Source of the DNA: Collybiopsis luxurians FD-317 M1
Taxonomy: Eukaryota > Basidiomycota > Agaricomycetes > Agaricales > Omphalotaceae
DNA: 18,539 nucleotides
Assembly: GCA_000827265.1 (NCBI GenBank)
Contig: KN834755.1
Location: 920,307 to 938,845 of the forward strand
Direction of reading: 5' to 3'
The notes beneath the pieces are model-generated. The model ran no database searches. It was not told the origin of the DNA and saw only the letters and a program-made list of their open reading frames with translations. Made by a program: the position numbers and the translations under genes. The first letter of the stretch is position 1; the number at the start of each line of letters is the position of its first letter. Positions 1-9,645 of this stretch are shown piece after piece.

Positions 1-1099
1 ATCAGAGTGAGCTTCTGTCTCCAAAGCCAGCTGGAGAACCTGAGGATGAAAGCCCTCACTCTTGATCTGCTCTACTCAACAGTCTCAAAGCTATGATGGT
101 CAGTGTAATGAGATTGTGAGCATAAATGCACAAAAAAAGATAACATACATGACCTCTTCGGCAGTAAACATTATTCAATGCAGCCCTTTGTTGAGTAGTA
201 CCTGGCTTTCTTGCTTCATCCCTCTGCTTCTTACCAATGTAGTGGAATACAAAGTGCTCATAGATTTGCTCACAGAGATCATGCTTCAATGCCATTGACA
301 TATCAGGAGCAAGAAAGTCATAGGCATGACCAGACAGGAGCTGACGGTAGGTGGAGAGAGCAATGTGAGCATGAACAGTATTGTAAAGGGAGCTTGGATG
401 GCTGCAAACATCTGGTGCCCATTTCTCCAGACCAACAGCACAGACACCAGAAAAGATGCAGTCAAGCCAGAAATCTGACACACCACAGAGGTTCCTAGCT
501 GTTGTACCATCTGCTAAGAAGGCCCTGTCCCAAATTTCCTGTGCAGTTGCATGTCCTTCTGTGGTAGCTTGAGCACTGTTCAGAAGGGTGTCAAGCTGCT
601 CCTTGTCTGCAGTAGTAAAATGCTCATTAAAGTGTTCAGTTACTGCAGTAGAAACCAAAGGAGGCACATCCTTCTGACTAAACAAACCCCAGAGCAACTG
701 AATATGGAAGTGAAGAGATTTCTGTATAAAGCCATAAATCAATGACAAGACATTGTATAGAAGTATGAATGTTAATATATTTACCTTTTGCTTTGTGGAA
801 AGTTTACTCTTACGAGTTGCTTTCTTGTGAGAGGGTGCAAGCTGAGCCTTTTTGTGAGCAGGACCTGCCACCTGAGGATTTGGAGCTGAAGAAGGTCCTG
901 CACCTTCAGCTGCTGTCTGCCTGCTTCCTTGCCTGTGACTGGGCCCTGCAGACTCTGGTCCCCCTCCTTCAGCGCATCCCTTTCCTTTGTCTTGTTCTTT
1001 AGTGTGACTGTGATCTGGACTGGGACTTCTACCTCTTTTCTGACTAGGCACACCATGGCCACTCATTCTATCATCGCCATCATTGTCCTGGGTTGACAT
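1..1099 (-). pseudogene. Unrecognised Agaricomycete-type protein, 5' part, broken, runs off left edge
   Basis: I do not recognise a function. The likely start is the ATG at 1099 (MSTQDNDGDDRMSGHG), giving a polar, low-complexity N-terminus rich in Ser, Gly, Pro and Lys (about 100 residues). Exon 1 is 1099-785, an intron lies at 784-698 (gtaaat...attcag), exon 2 is 697-149, a second intron at 148-91 (gtatgt...catag), and exon 3 is 90 to beyond base 1. All three exons are in one frame. Exon 2 has conserved-looking blocks such as GVSDFWLDCIFSGV and LEKWAPDV; exon 3 ends in an acidic stretch (ETEAHSD). Exon 3 contains two in-frame TGA codons (85-87 and 76-78), both where an arginine would fit, so this copy is probably dead. 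The CpG-poor setting next to transposons suggests a dispersed, mobile-element-associated family; that is inference. The open frame also continues upstream to 1213, but that extension has no protein-like character. Confidence 0.5.
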
Positions 1100-1243
1100 A
1101 GTGGAGTTGTAGAGGAATAAAACTGAAACTGAGGTAAAGTGTTGCGAAACAAAGAGATTTAATGCATGTTCAAGCTGAACTTTGATTTGCATATACACAC
1201 ATGAGCTAAGCACATGGGCCTACTAATGCCAGAGTCCAGACCA

Positions 1244-1260
1244 TGGCAACCTTGTTGCCA
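1244..1260. repeat. Short hairpin, 7-bp arms
   Basis: TGGCAAC, a 3-nt loop CTT, then GTTGCCA. It sits about 145 bp upstream of the start of the left-edge gene and 13 bp from a larger palindrome. Role unknown; it could be a regulatory site or part of a repeat end. Confidence 0.6.
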
Positions 1261-1273
1261 AACAGCTACATTT

Positions 1274-1297
1274 AATGCACCACAATTGTGGTGCATT
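1274..1297. repeat. Perfect 24-bp palindrome
   Basis: Each half is AATGCACCACAA and its exact complement, with no loop and no mismatch. It lies 175 bp upstream of the left-edge gene start. A protein-binding site or a transposon terminus are both possible. Confidence 0.75.
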
Positions 1298-3320
1298 GGG
1301 TTTTGTGTCCTGTGTCACAGCGCTGATGCCGACATGCCGCTTCAGCCAAGACTTGCAAATCACACTGAGTTGCCAGTGAGTGGAGTTTGAAAATTGTCAT
1401 GCTGATTTAACAGTTCTCTTGAACTGGGTGTTTTATGCAATGTACAGCAGCCCTGCATCTCTTCAAAGTAGATAAACACCATCTATACATACTATCCATG
1501 ATTTCTCCAAGGTCCAGTAGCAATCGGTCAAGTATTCATTTCTCTAAAAATCTAGGAATAGAGTTGATACTTGCAAATCCAGTGGTTTTTGGTGTTGTCA
1601 AAAATCCTAAATATTTTTCACTCAATATTTCTTGGTCAAAGTTAACATATCTTTTCTTTACTATGCTATAAGTATACCTTAAAGATTTGAAGACAAACAG
1701 TTGAGAAATAAGCTCAAACAAAATGATTTTCAATGAAAGTATCAACTCTGGGTATGTTATCAACTCTGGTATACTGTCAGCTGCGAAGTCAGCCAATATG
1801 ACATTTTTTTATTTAAATTAAAAAAAACATGTGCTGATTTCTGAGCTAATGATGGAGGGAAATACATTCAAAGTGGATATAAGAAGCCCCAGGCCATGAA
1901 TCAACAGGCTATGAATTATTTTTTAGCAGGAGAAATGTTATGAGTCCAGGATGAAATGGAGGAGTTGTCTTGCAGCAGACTTGTTCACTTTCCCACAGTT
2001 CTCACATTCTCTTTATATCAATTTTTTTCCCCATCTTTGGGCATGTCACTTTGTTTGTGACACTTGTTATGTGCATGACCTTCTTGACCATCATGTTCTG
2101 CCTCCCTTCCATGCCCATCTGCTGTTTTTTGTTTATTTCTCATATTCTTCCTTTTATTTATATGTCCCTCATTTGTAGCCCTCATTGAGCTGTGTGCTTT
2201 TTTTACCTCTATGTTTGGCTCTCCATTTCCAACTTTTCTCTTATCATCATCACAATATTTTTACTCAATCCAGCCCTCTTCTGCCCATGATTTTGCTTGA
2301 AACTTGGTAGAAATGGTGATTTCTATTGTAAAATTTCTACATCCAAATTCTGAGCTGTCTGGTTCTCTTTTTCTATGTTGGCAATCCCTTGTATAGCCAG
2401 CAACGCTATTTTCTTCACTGTGAGCTTTTTCCCACAGGTAATCTGCACCTGTGGATTGCTCAAAGCTACCACACACTATGACTGGCTCAGTTTTTTTTGA
2501 CCATGATTATTACTGTAAATAGATTTAAAATAAATTCCTATTTTTGCCCAAAAAATGCTAAAAATTCAGAGCCTTTTTGCCCTGTATTATAATCAAGGAA
2601 GAGATAACAATTAAGGCTGAATTTTGCTCAAAAAAAATTGAATATTCCTTTTTAATTCCCACTGATAAAAGACAATGATTTTGGCTATAAAAGCTTTACA
2701 ATTACCTTTGTTATTAAAGCTAGATTTTGCTGGTCATTACATTTCTTTTATGGTTGAAAAGAGCTTCAAACTTCTTGCCTTGTTTTAATCATAAGACAAT
2801 TATAATTACAGTTGGGGAAACACAGTGGGCAAGTCCATCCCTGGAATTGGCAGGAAGTGATTACTCCATAATATTGCCTGTCAATTTTAACTATGCTGTT
2901 CTGGAGAATGTCAGTGATAGTACATGGTAAAGGAAATTTGATGGCTTTCATGAATCAGAGCATTGTTTTTAACATTTGTAATTGCACATAGTGTTACCCA
3001 TATACATATGAAATTCTGACCATTTTGTGTCTGGACTTGTACATGCCATGCACAAAGTGCAATGGCCCATCCCACAAGTAGTGATATCCCATCCTGCAAA
3101 GTTGTGTTCACATTGGTAGGACAGTACAGAAGGCAAAGAGGCAGAGGATGGGTAAGCCCTGGGGCACTAAACTCCCTGCTGAGTCAGGCTGATGGCAGCG
3201 ATCATCACATGTTTTTTTAATATTGGCCTAGGTTTTCTTGATCAGCTGCCATTAAAGAAGCGAGGAAGGTCTGACAGAAGAGAGTAATGTTGTCAGAAAG
3301 GGACAAATTAATAGGACAAG
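1298..3320. other. Gene-free AT-rich stretch
   Basis: No coding region can be supported here. Open frames are short, overlap on both strands and match no family I know. Notable contents are a 12-bp direct repeat atcaactctggg/t at 1741-1752 and 1760-1771, an AT hairpin-like tract near 1804-1828, a pyrimidine-rich plus strand from about 1980 to 2260, and complete absence of CG dinucleotides in 2461-2760. It reads as old, decayed repeat sequence. Confidence 0.55.
1938..1971 (+). repeat. Dispersed 34-bp direct repeat, copy 1
   Basis: Matches 12337-12370 in the same orientation at 28 of 34 positions; five of the six differences are transitions. The similarity fades on both sides. The two copies lie outside the two ends of the Harbinger-like element, 10.4 kb apart. 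Confidence 0.45.
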
Positions 3321-3353
3321 TGGATGACTTCCTGCAGCAATTAAACCTTCAGA
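3321..3353 (+). repeat. Left inverted end of Harbinger-like element
   Basis: Starts tggatgacttcctgcag and continues gcaattaaaccttcaga. The first 12 bases match the reverse complement of 12106-12117 exactly, and 3337-3353 matches the reverse complement of 12062-12079 with one gap. The transposase start codon lies about 140 bp inside it. Confidence 0.65.
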
Positions 3354-3495
3354 TAAAGGATTGAGCAAGTTCCAAAAAAGATTGGAAATTAGATTATCTG
3401 TTGAATCATTTGTCTTATTGTTCCTGCAATGAGTTAATTGACACTTTAAGCTCACATGAGTTTGTTGATCTCACTTTGTCTGAACCACAAGCATA

Positions 3496-4566
3496 ATGCA
3501 GTGGCTCCCCTTCATCCTACAGCAGCAGACAGAACAGGAAGAGGACAATCGGAGGGACTGGACTGTTTTTATTCTTGCGGCATTAGTTTCTGGTGTCCTA
3601 GACCACAAAAATGGATGTATTTGCTGACAAAACCCATCATGCCTCTATCTGACTCAGGCTCAGCTTATGCCAAATCCATGCTTGGAGTCACCATGGATTT
3701 GCCTTTGGAGGGGACAGAATGACTGTGCCTTTATCACCACTATGGGCTTTGACATTGCTACTTTCCATTTCATTCTCAAAGGTCATGGCCATTTTGAAGA
3801 TATCTGGAATAATACACCCATTCCTTGCAGCGATGTCTTTCATACAGCCATTCCTTGAGCTGAAAGACAGTCATTAGATGCAGCTGGAGCTCTTGGCTTA
3901 GTTTTACACTATCTCAGCTCATCCATTCTCAAAGTGCAGCTCCAGCAAATTTTTGCTGTTGTCCCATCAGTCCTCACATGTTATCTCTCTTTCTCTCTTG
4001 ATATTCTTTTGGTTACCCTCTGAAAAATGAAAGAAGCCAGGATAGCTCTACCCAAAACTCAAGCAGAATATGAGAAACCGTCCTCATTAATTGTTGCTTG
4101 TCATTCACTACTCAAAGGAGCATTTGCTTCAATTGATGGTCTTGCTCTTCCTGTACAGGTGTCAGACAATCCTGAGATTGAGAATGCCGCATATAATGGC
4201 TGGAAAACAGACCACACAATTACAAATGTATTGATGTTTTCACCAAAGGGTAATACTTTCTGAGCATTTCTCTGACCCATGGAAATTACTGACAATCATT
4301 TTGGAATAGATACTATCATTGATGCTGTTCTGAATGCTCCAGGAAGCTGGCACAATGCTCACACAGCAAAGCCAATATTTCAATGACTATGTGAATGAGT
4401 ACCAGAAGGATTCTATGTCATCTCCAACACTGCATTTCCTCAAGGGCCTTCCAGTATCAAAGGCAAGATCAAGGCCCCAATGAAAGGGGGGGAGCGTATT
4501 CCATCAGACCTGGCCCAACAAGATTGTATCATGGCATTCAACTGACAGCTGCTTTCATACTGTTAG
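3496..4566 (+). pseudogene. Harbinger-like DDE transposase, 5' part, split by insertion
   Basis: Encodes the endonuclease that would cut and paste the outer element. The frame from ATG 3496 reads MQWLPFILQQQTEQ, then family-like blocks ITTMGFDIATFHFIL, GAFASIDGLALPVQVSD, IENAAYNGWKTDH, NAPGSWHNAH and NTAFP. The ASIDGL and NAPGSWH blocks are where this superfamily holds its first and second catalytic aspartate; here the second block has N in place of the usual D (GSWHN rather than GSWHD). A 60-nt intron fits at 4250-4309 (gtaata...gaatag), keeping phase. In-frame stops are TGA at 3625, 3856, 4021, 4384, 4396 and 4543, and TAG at 4564. The reading ends abruptly in QLLSYC at 4566, where the inner transposon begins, and resumes at 9332. 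Dead by stops and insertion. Confidence 0.8.
4558..4566 (+). repeat. Target-site duplication, left copy (9 bp)
   Basis: tactgttag, identical to 9323-9331. It immediately precedes the inverted end of the inner transposon and lies inside the Harbinger transposase frame. Confidence 0.85.
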
Positions 4567-4594
4567 CAGTGTAGACACAACCGGACACCCTCAC
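4567..4594 (+). repeat. Left terminal inverted repeat of the MULE-type element
   Basis: Begins cagtgtagacacaacc and ends ggacaccctcac. Aligns without gaps to the reverse complement of 9295-9322 at 21 of 28 positions. Confidence 0.8.
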
Positions 4595-4692
4595 ATTTGT
4601 GCCTCACACTCACGCTCACAGTTGAGAACCTCACACTCACCTTTGGCAAGCTCATGCTCATATTCAGCAAGCCTATCCTCATCTTCAACAAA
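4584..4692 (+). repeat. Left subterminal repeat array, 14-bp motif
   Basis: Copies of ctcacactcacNNt-like units start at 4584, 4603, 4630, 4651 and 4672. The last three are exactly 21 bp apart and increasingly diverged; the outer two have shifted spacing. It mirrors the better-kept array at the right end. Probable transposase-binding sites (inference). Confidence 0.65.
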
Positions 4693-5152
4693 TTCATTCC
4701 ATTGAACAAACATCAACTTGAATAAAAAATGTACATTGAAGAAGGGTGTCACTAGCTATCATAAATACATTAGTAGTAATTCCCACTATTATTGAGTCTA
4801 CTGTTATCAAAGTTGAAGTCAGAGTAAATGTCGTCAAGATTGTGATTAGTAGAATTGAGGTTAAAATTTTCTATAGTGCCGCCATAGAGAAAGTTGGTAT
4901 CAAAGGGCTGATTGAAGAATGTTGCACTGTTACTGTCAAGTCCAACTAAGGGGAAACTTTAGCTATGTTACTGCAATGCAGGTTACAATGACTGCTTACA
5001 AGTGGGAGAAACATTTGACAAAAATTGCATTGCATCTGCCTGGTAGAACAATTGATTTTCTAGTGAGAATTGAGTCATGGAATGAATTATACAGGGTAAA
5101 CTCACTGGTTGACATGGGGATGGGCTTAGCAGATAGGACTTCAGGGGCATAC

Positions 5153-8100
5153 TCAGGTCCAAGAGAAGGTAGCCTTGGAACTGATCCAGCTATTTGCGAA
5201 CTGAGAATAAGATAAGAGCTGAGAGTAAAACCACATACCATGTGTGGGATAGGGATTTGCTCCCTCATGAACTTGAGCTTGAGATTCCTGAATTGGGGTG
5301 GCATGACCACAAGAACTTGACTCGGCATTGTGTTTCTGAGTCTTTGGCTTTGACCCAGTTGCTTCTCTGAGCTTCTCTGTAAGCTCCTTGGTATTGGCCC
5401 ATGACTCTGCCACTTTCTGCTGGAGGTCAGAGAGCACCTCATTCTGCTTCTTGCATTGTTTCTGCTTTCCACTCTTGTTAATTTGTCAATTCAGTTTGCA
5501 GGTGGTACAGTTGAACTCAGAGTTATGAGGGTTTTTGAGAATTCCATTGCACAAAGACAACTCCACAGTTTTCAGGGTGTCAAAATCAAGTTTCTTAGCA
5601 CTATATTGGGTGAGTAGCGCATAGGGAAAATGTAACAGCATAGGGTTCTTATGTCAGTATGGCCTCAACAAGTGACAGATTGGTCCCAGTGAACCTATTT
5701 GTCCATGCATGTTGAGCTTCATTCATGTTTGTGGTGGATTTGGTAAGTGTCCAGGACTCAGGGCTCATGTCAGAGCAGCATTGAAGAATTTCAGAGAGAA
5801 TGAAGGGCTGCAATTTATGGTCCCACCATGCTGAATTTTGGATAAGAAAAAATGTCTTTGCGATGAAGGAACAGCCATGCATCTGTAACTTGCAGCTGCT
5901 TCAGATTGCTAACCCATTGTGTGAACCCATTTACAGCTTCCTTGGTCAGAAGATACATGAACTGCATGAGTCAACGGTGAGTGTCTGCCAAAACTTTGCT
6001 CTTGAGATTATCAACACCACTAATACATGTGATCTATGGTCAGCATCATAACTAATCACCAAGGAATGAAACAGGTACTGTTTACAGTGAGTATGGCAAA
6101 TATGCAAAATTAGCTTCATCACATCCTCAGCAGTGGGGTTGCGTAGTCCAGTATAATCTGGATCAACTGAGCTTTTGAACAATTCACCTACAGCTTGTAA
6201 CTCTGCCAGTTCCATATCAGAGCCAAAAGTGAGGAGATTACCAGCAGGATGAAGGGCTTTGAATAGCAATTTCTGTCCTGTAAGAAGGAGGACAAGCTCT
6301 TGAAGACTGTCAAAGATACACTTGTAAGTGATCATGTCCTTCTTATCATAGTAGATTTGTGTGACAGTAAGAGCTTGAAAAGAGGTCTAGCTGAGAACAA
6401 AATATAGAGCCACTAGATCAACACATACTTTGAGTTGTGGCCTCATGCTATATGGTGATTTCATATTCATCAAACTTGCCCTCCACTCGCTTGAAGGTTC
6501 TGTCACCTTGCATTTGCTTAGTACTATGAATGAACTTGATTAAACTGGGAACAAGAGTAAAGATGATTTGTCCTCCTGTATTTGAAGTCATAATCTTGTG
6601 AATATATCTCTCAGCCAATGGTTTCTGCATCCCCTTCTGATATTCATCCCAAATGCCTAGTAAAATGTTGGAGCATTATACTTGTCCTATGCAGTAAAAG
6701 TACACACTTACCATTCCAGCCAGTACCTTGGGGACACTGCTTTGACTTTTCCTTTCTGATGAGTCATTGCTGTTGCTGTTGGTCTGATTGAGCTGGATGA
6801 GCTGTTGCAGGTGTCTCACCATTCAAAAGCAAGGCTGTTGTTGGTGCTTGGTTGTTACTCATTAGCATTGAAATGTGTTTCAACATAATCACTAAAGCTT
6901 ACCAATCTGAACTGAACTAACTGTACTACTGACTACACCTCTTGCCCTGATACACTGCAGATACAGTGCCTCAACTGCATGAGTGACTTTTGTTTGAGGC
7001 AGGATCAGATGGTTATGAGGTCATGGGTTGTGGAGAGAATGAACCTGCTTGGTGCCATAAATAATGACAGCTTGACAGATGGAAGCATCAACTGGGACAA
7101 AAATAGTTCAGTAAGCCTCACATTTGTGCTTCACCAACTTGCTAAGTGTTCCATCAGCATTATGAGGATATCCTGCAAGTACAAGTGAGAAAAGCTCAAA
7201 ATATTGAAGGTAACCATACCACAGTAGCATTTCAATGCACCATTGTGTGAGTGGAGAATTCATGTACAGGTGGGAATACATGCAATGCTATCCAATTCAA
7301 TAGAGTTGGATAGTTTGACCAGAACAGTTTCGTCAATGCCGTCAGGTATGGACTATGAGCGATGACCCTGTCTCCAATCCCTTGTCCACCCAGAACATGC
7401 AATGAAGTGCTGGTGTCCTTTTGGATTGAGACCCTTTATAATTAATCAGTATTAGGCAGCAAAAAAAAAGAAATAGCAACCTACATTGTGATATTTTTTG
7501 ATGATTGGTCTGCCCATACAAGGCTCCCCATCACCGTCAACAGCATTACATGAGTGAGAATTGATGACCATCCAGAAACTAAATTTTTGGTCAGCTAAGT
7601 CAATCAGAATGCCAAAGAAACCTCTCACATTAGGGTGTGTTTATCAATGGATGAAGCTTCTTCAACTCAAGCATGAATCTGCCCCTCAATCAGGGCTTCA
7701 TGAGCAGTAACATCAAGTTCATATCTCTGAATATTGAGGTATTTCAGATCCACTTGTTCACAAGCATACACCCCACTGCAAACCTGTCATACACAGTGGC
7801 ATTTCACAAAGTCATGACCATCAAAAATATGTATTTTAGTTTTTGAGTCATTAAAGCCCCTCGAGTCATAGGTCCAGTGCTCCTGAGACTAGTACACATC
7901 AAGCATTAATTTAGAATGTCAGACAGATAATTGTATATCTTACCTTGCCTTCTAGAAGCTCATCCAATTCAACTTCCTTCCCATCTTGAAGATACTTTGA
8001 ATTGCTCAAGTCAATAAGGTAAGCTGTCAGAACCTTTGATATCAGCCAGTTGCTAGGAATACCACCCAGCACCTTTTCAACCCAATCAACCCATGTCACC

Positions 8101-8930
8101 CAGTTAACCTGAGTTTTCTGCTCCTGAACCATTGAAGAGATATCTTTATCCAGCCAAGAAGTTCCCAATTCTTTCCATTCCACATCTTCAGCTTCAGAGC
8201 TCACAACAGAAGCAATCTTGCCATCTGACTCCTCTACCTCTTCAACAACTGGACAAACATTTGTATCATCATCATCTTCACCCGAGGTCATACCACCATT
8301 GATAGTACTCTCAACAGCAGTTGGTGAGGAACAGCAAGACATTTCATCTTCATCATCTAGATTCGCTTTTGGGTCCATCTGGTACTCCAAGTACCCAGGA
8401 TCCCAGTTGAATGACCCATCTTGAGAGCTTGATGCTATATAAAGATATAATATTGTCAGTTTACAGTGATGGAACAGAATTGCAATATATTCATACACAC
8501 TTTCAGTTCCTCATTGTCATCTGTCACATTAATTTGTGATTGGTTTGACTCTGCATAAATTATCTCATATTAGCCATTCAGTAAACTGATATTCGCAGCA
8601 TTGAACAGACCTTCAGCCTTGAGCTCCTCATCAGAATCAAGAATATATGTCACCTCAGATCCATCTTCACACCTAGATACATGCATTCAGACCTCAGGTG
8701 CCCTCAAATTCATCATATCCTTATCCTCAACTGATTCTTGCTTTACTTGGACTTCTGGATGCATGTATCAGTAGACAAAAGATACCAAAAAAATACGACA
8801 TACCTGAAGTATCATTTATATACCTCTCATGTCCCTCATCATGTAGAAAATTCCGCAATGTGTCCAGATGAACCCAATCATGTGTGAGAAAAATGCCCGG
8901 GTGTTCTTGAATGAAGTCCACATTGAACAT
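5153..8930 (-). pseudogene. MULE-type DDE transposase, degenerate
   Basis: The reading runs from about 8930 down to 5153 with several introns, frameshifts and stops, so ends are approximate. Order: a possible N-terminal exon (ATG 8930), an acidic Ser-rich region (about 8760-8100), a block ending LDELLEGK, an intron 7943-7889, then a Cys-rich region with CSGVYACEQVD (about 7785-7750), a zinc-finger-like stretch (NSHSCNAVDGDGEPC) and HFIACSGWTRDW. The catalytic part has three DDE-like blocks: GDRTFKRV (Asp near 6502-6504), SDMELAEL (Asp near 6216-6218) and NMNEAQHAW (Glu near 5718-5720). The C-terminus is polar and coiled-coil-like (about 5480-5320). Clear stops are TGA at 7787-7789, 7667-7669 and 7625-7627. 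It would have moved the element that encloses it. The family match is from memory of fungal multi-copy proteins and is moderately sure. Confidence 0.65.
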
Positions 8931-9207
8931 CTGTTAATTGAGGAAGTCATCAACAACATGTGTATGGAACAAATGCCAGAGCATGTAAAAAAGAAGTCTG
9001 TCACTTACACAGTTACAAAATGCATCCAAGATGCAAACTGGAAGTTGATTGATGAGTGATTGAAGCTCATCATTCTTGTTGTACCCAACCATTGGCATGT
9101 CACTACTTCATGGGGCAAGAAAGAAAGATGTATACTATTATTTAGGTATTAAAATCAAATTCCTTGATCATGCATTCCTTCTTGTTGATACATGCCGACT
9201 AGTGCCG

Positions 9208-9305
9208 AATGTGAGGGTGAGTCCTCCCAATGTGAGTGTGAGTGGCCCAAGCGTGAGTGTGAGGAGCTCAAATGTGAGTGTGAGGCGCTTGAATGTGAGG
9301 GTGTC
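9208..9305 (-). repeat. Right subterminal repeat array, five 14-bp motifs at exact 21-bp period
   Basis: On plus, motif copies aatgtgagKgtgag start at 9208, 9229, 9250, 9271 and 9292, each followed by a different 7-bp spacer; the last overlaps the terminal inverted repeat. The period equals two helical turns, so all copies face the same side of the DNA. Probable cooperative transposase-binding array (inference). Confidence 0.8.
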
Positions 9306-9322
9306 TTGTTATAACTACACCC
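9295..9322 (-). repeat. Right terminal inverted repeat of the MULE-type element
   Basis: Plus strand gtgagggtgtcttgtt...ctacaccc; reverse complement matches 4567-4594 at 21 of 28 positions with no gap. Confidence 0.8.
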
Positions 9323-9331
9323 TACTGTTAG
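9323..9331 (+). repeat. Target-site duplication, right copy (9 bp)
   Basis: tactgttag, identical to 4558-4566. The Harbinger transposase frame resumes directly after it. Confidence 0.85.
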
Positions 9332-9616
9332 ACAGCTGAATGGGGCATGAGAATAATCCAAGGTTCCTTTGGACATCTGCATGTACTGCTGGACATCAGT
9401 TCTGATTCAGCACATTGTACCTTACTTGAGACTTGTTGCCATTTATTTAATATACAATCCAACTGTGTAGGTATAAACCAGATTTATACTGTCTATCTAC
9501 CAACTTGGCAGGCATCAGAAGATGACTGTTTATGGGATAATCTAGGCAATATGATGTTTGGGGAAATTCAATGCAAAGATTGTGTTGCTCGATATTATGT
9601 ACTACCTATACAGTAA
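9332..9616 (+). pseudogene. Harbinger-like DDE transposase, 3' part, displaced by insertion
   Basis: This is the C-terminal end of the transposase whose 5' part stops at 4566. It reads TAEWGMRIIQGSFGHL, then LLETCCHLFNIQSNCVGINQ and IYTVYLPTW, and ends at the stop codon 9614-9616. The AEWGMR block carries the catalytic glutamate position of this superfamily (E in AEWGM). No stop occurs inside this part. When the inner element and one 9-bp copy are removed, the codons tac tgt tag from the left join aca gct gaa from the right in phase, so both pieces belong to one former gene. The stop is only 29 bp from the convergent stop of the Myb-like gene. Confidence 0.8.
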
Positions 9617-9645
9617 CTATATACAAAATCATGTTTACAGAAATT

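Larger units (their letters stand above)
4567..9322. mobile_element. Mutator-like (MULE-type) DNA transposon, 4756 bp, degenerate, nested in the Harbinger transposase
   Basis: The ends are 28-bp inverted repeats sharing 21 of 28 positions, including an exact GACACCCTCAC block. They are flanked by perfect 9-bp direct repeats, a length typical of Mutator-type insertion. Arrays of a 14-bp motif at about 21-bp spacing lie just inside both ends. A decayed transposase with three DDE-like blocks fills the minus strand. The transposase carries frameshifts and stops, so the copy is inactive. The superfamily call rests on the 9-bp duplication and the DDE-like blocks; KDZ or hAT relatives with 8-bp duplications are the main alternatives. 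Confidence 0.75.

Noticed and set aside
2261..2476. 71-codon minus open frame with a hydrophilic reading
   Set aside because: No motif recognised and it lies in decayed AT-rich sequence; cannot be told from chance.
4996..5472. Long minus open frame (158 codons) beside the MULE transposase C-terminus
   Set aside because: It overlaps the coiled-coil-like C-terminus in another frame and has no family-like blocks; the other frame reads as protein.
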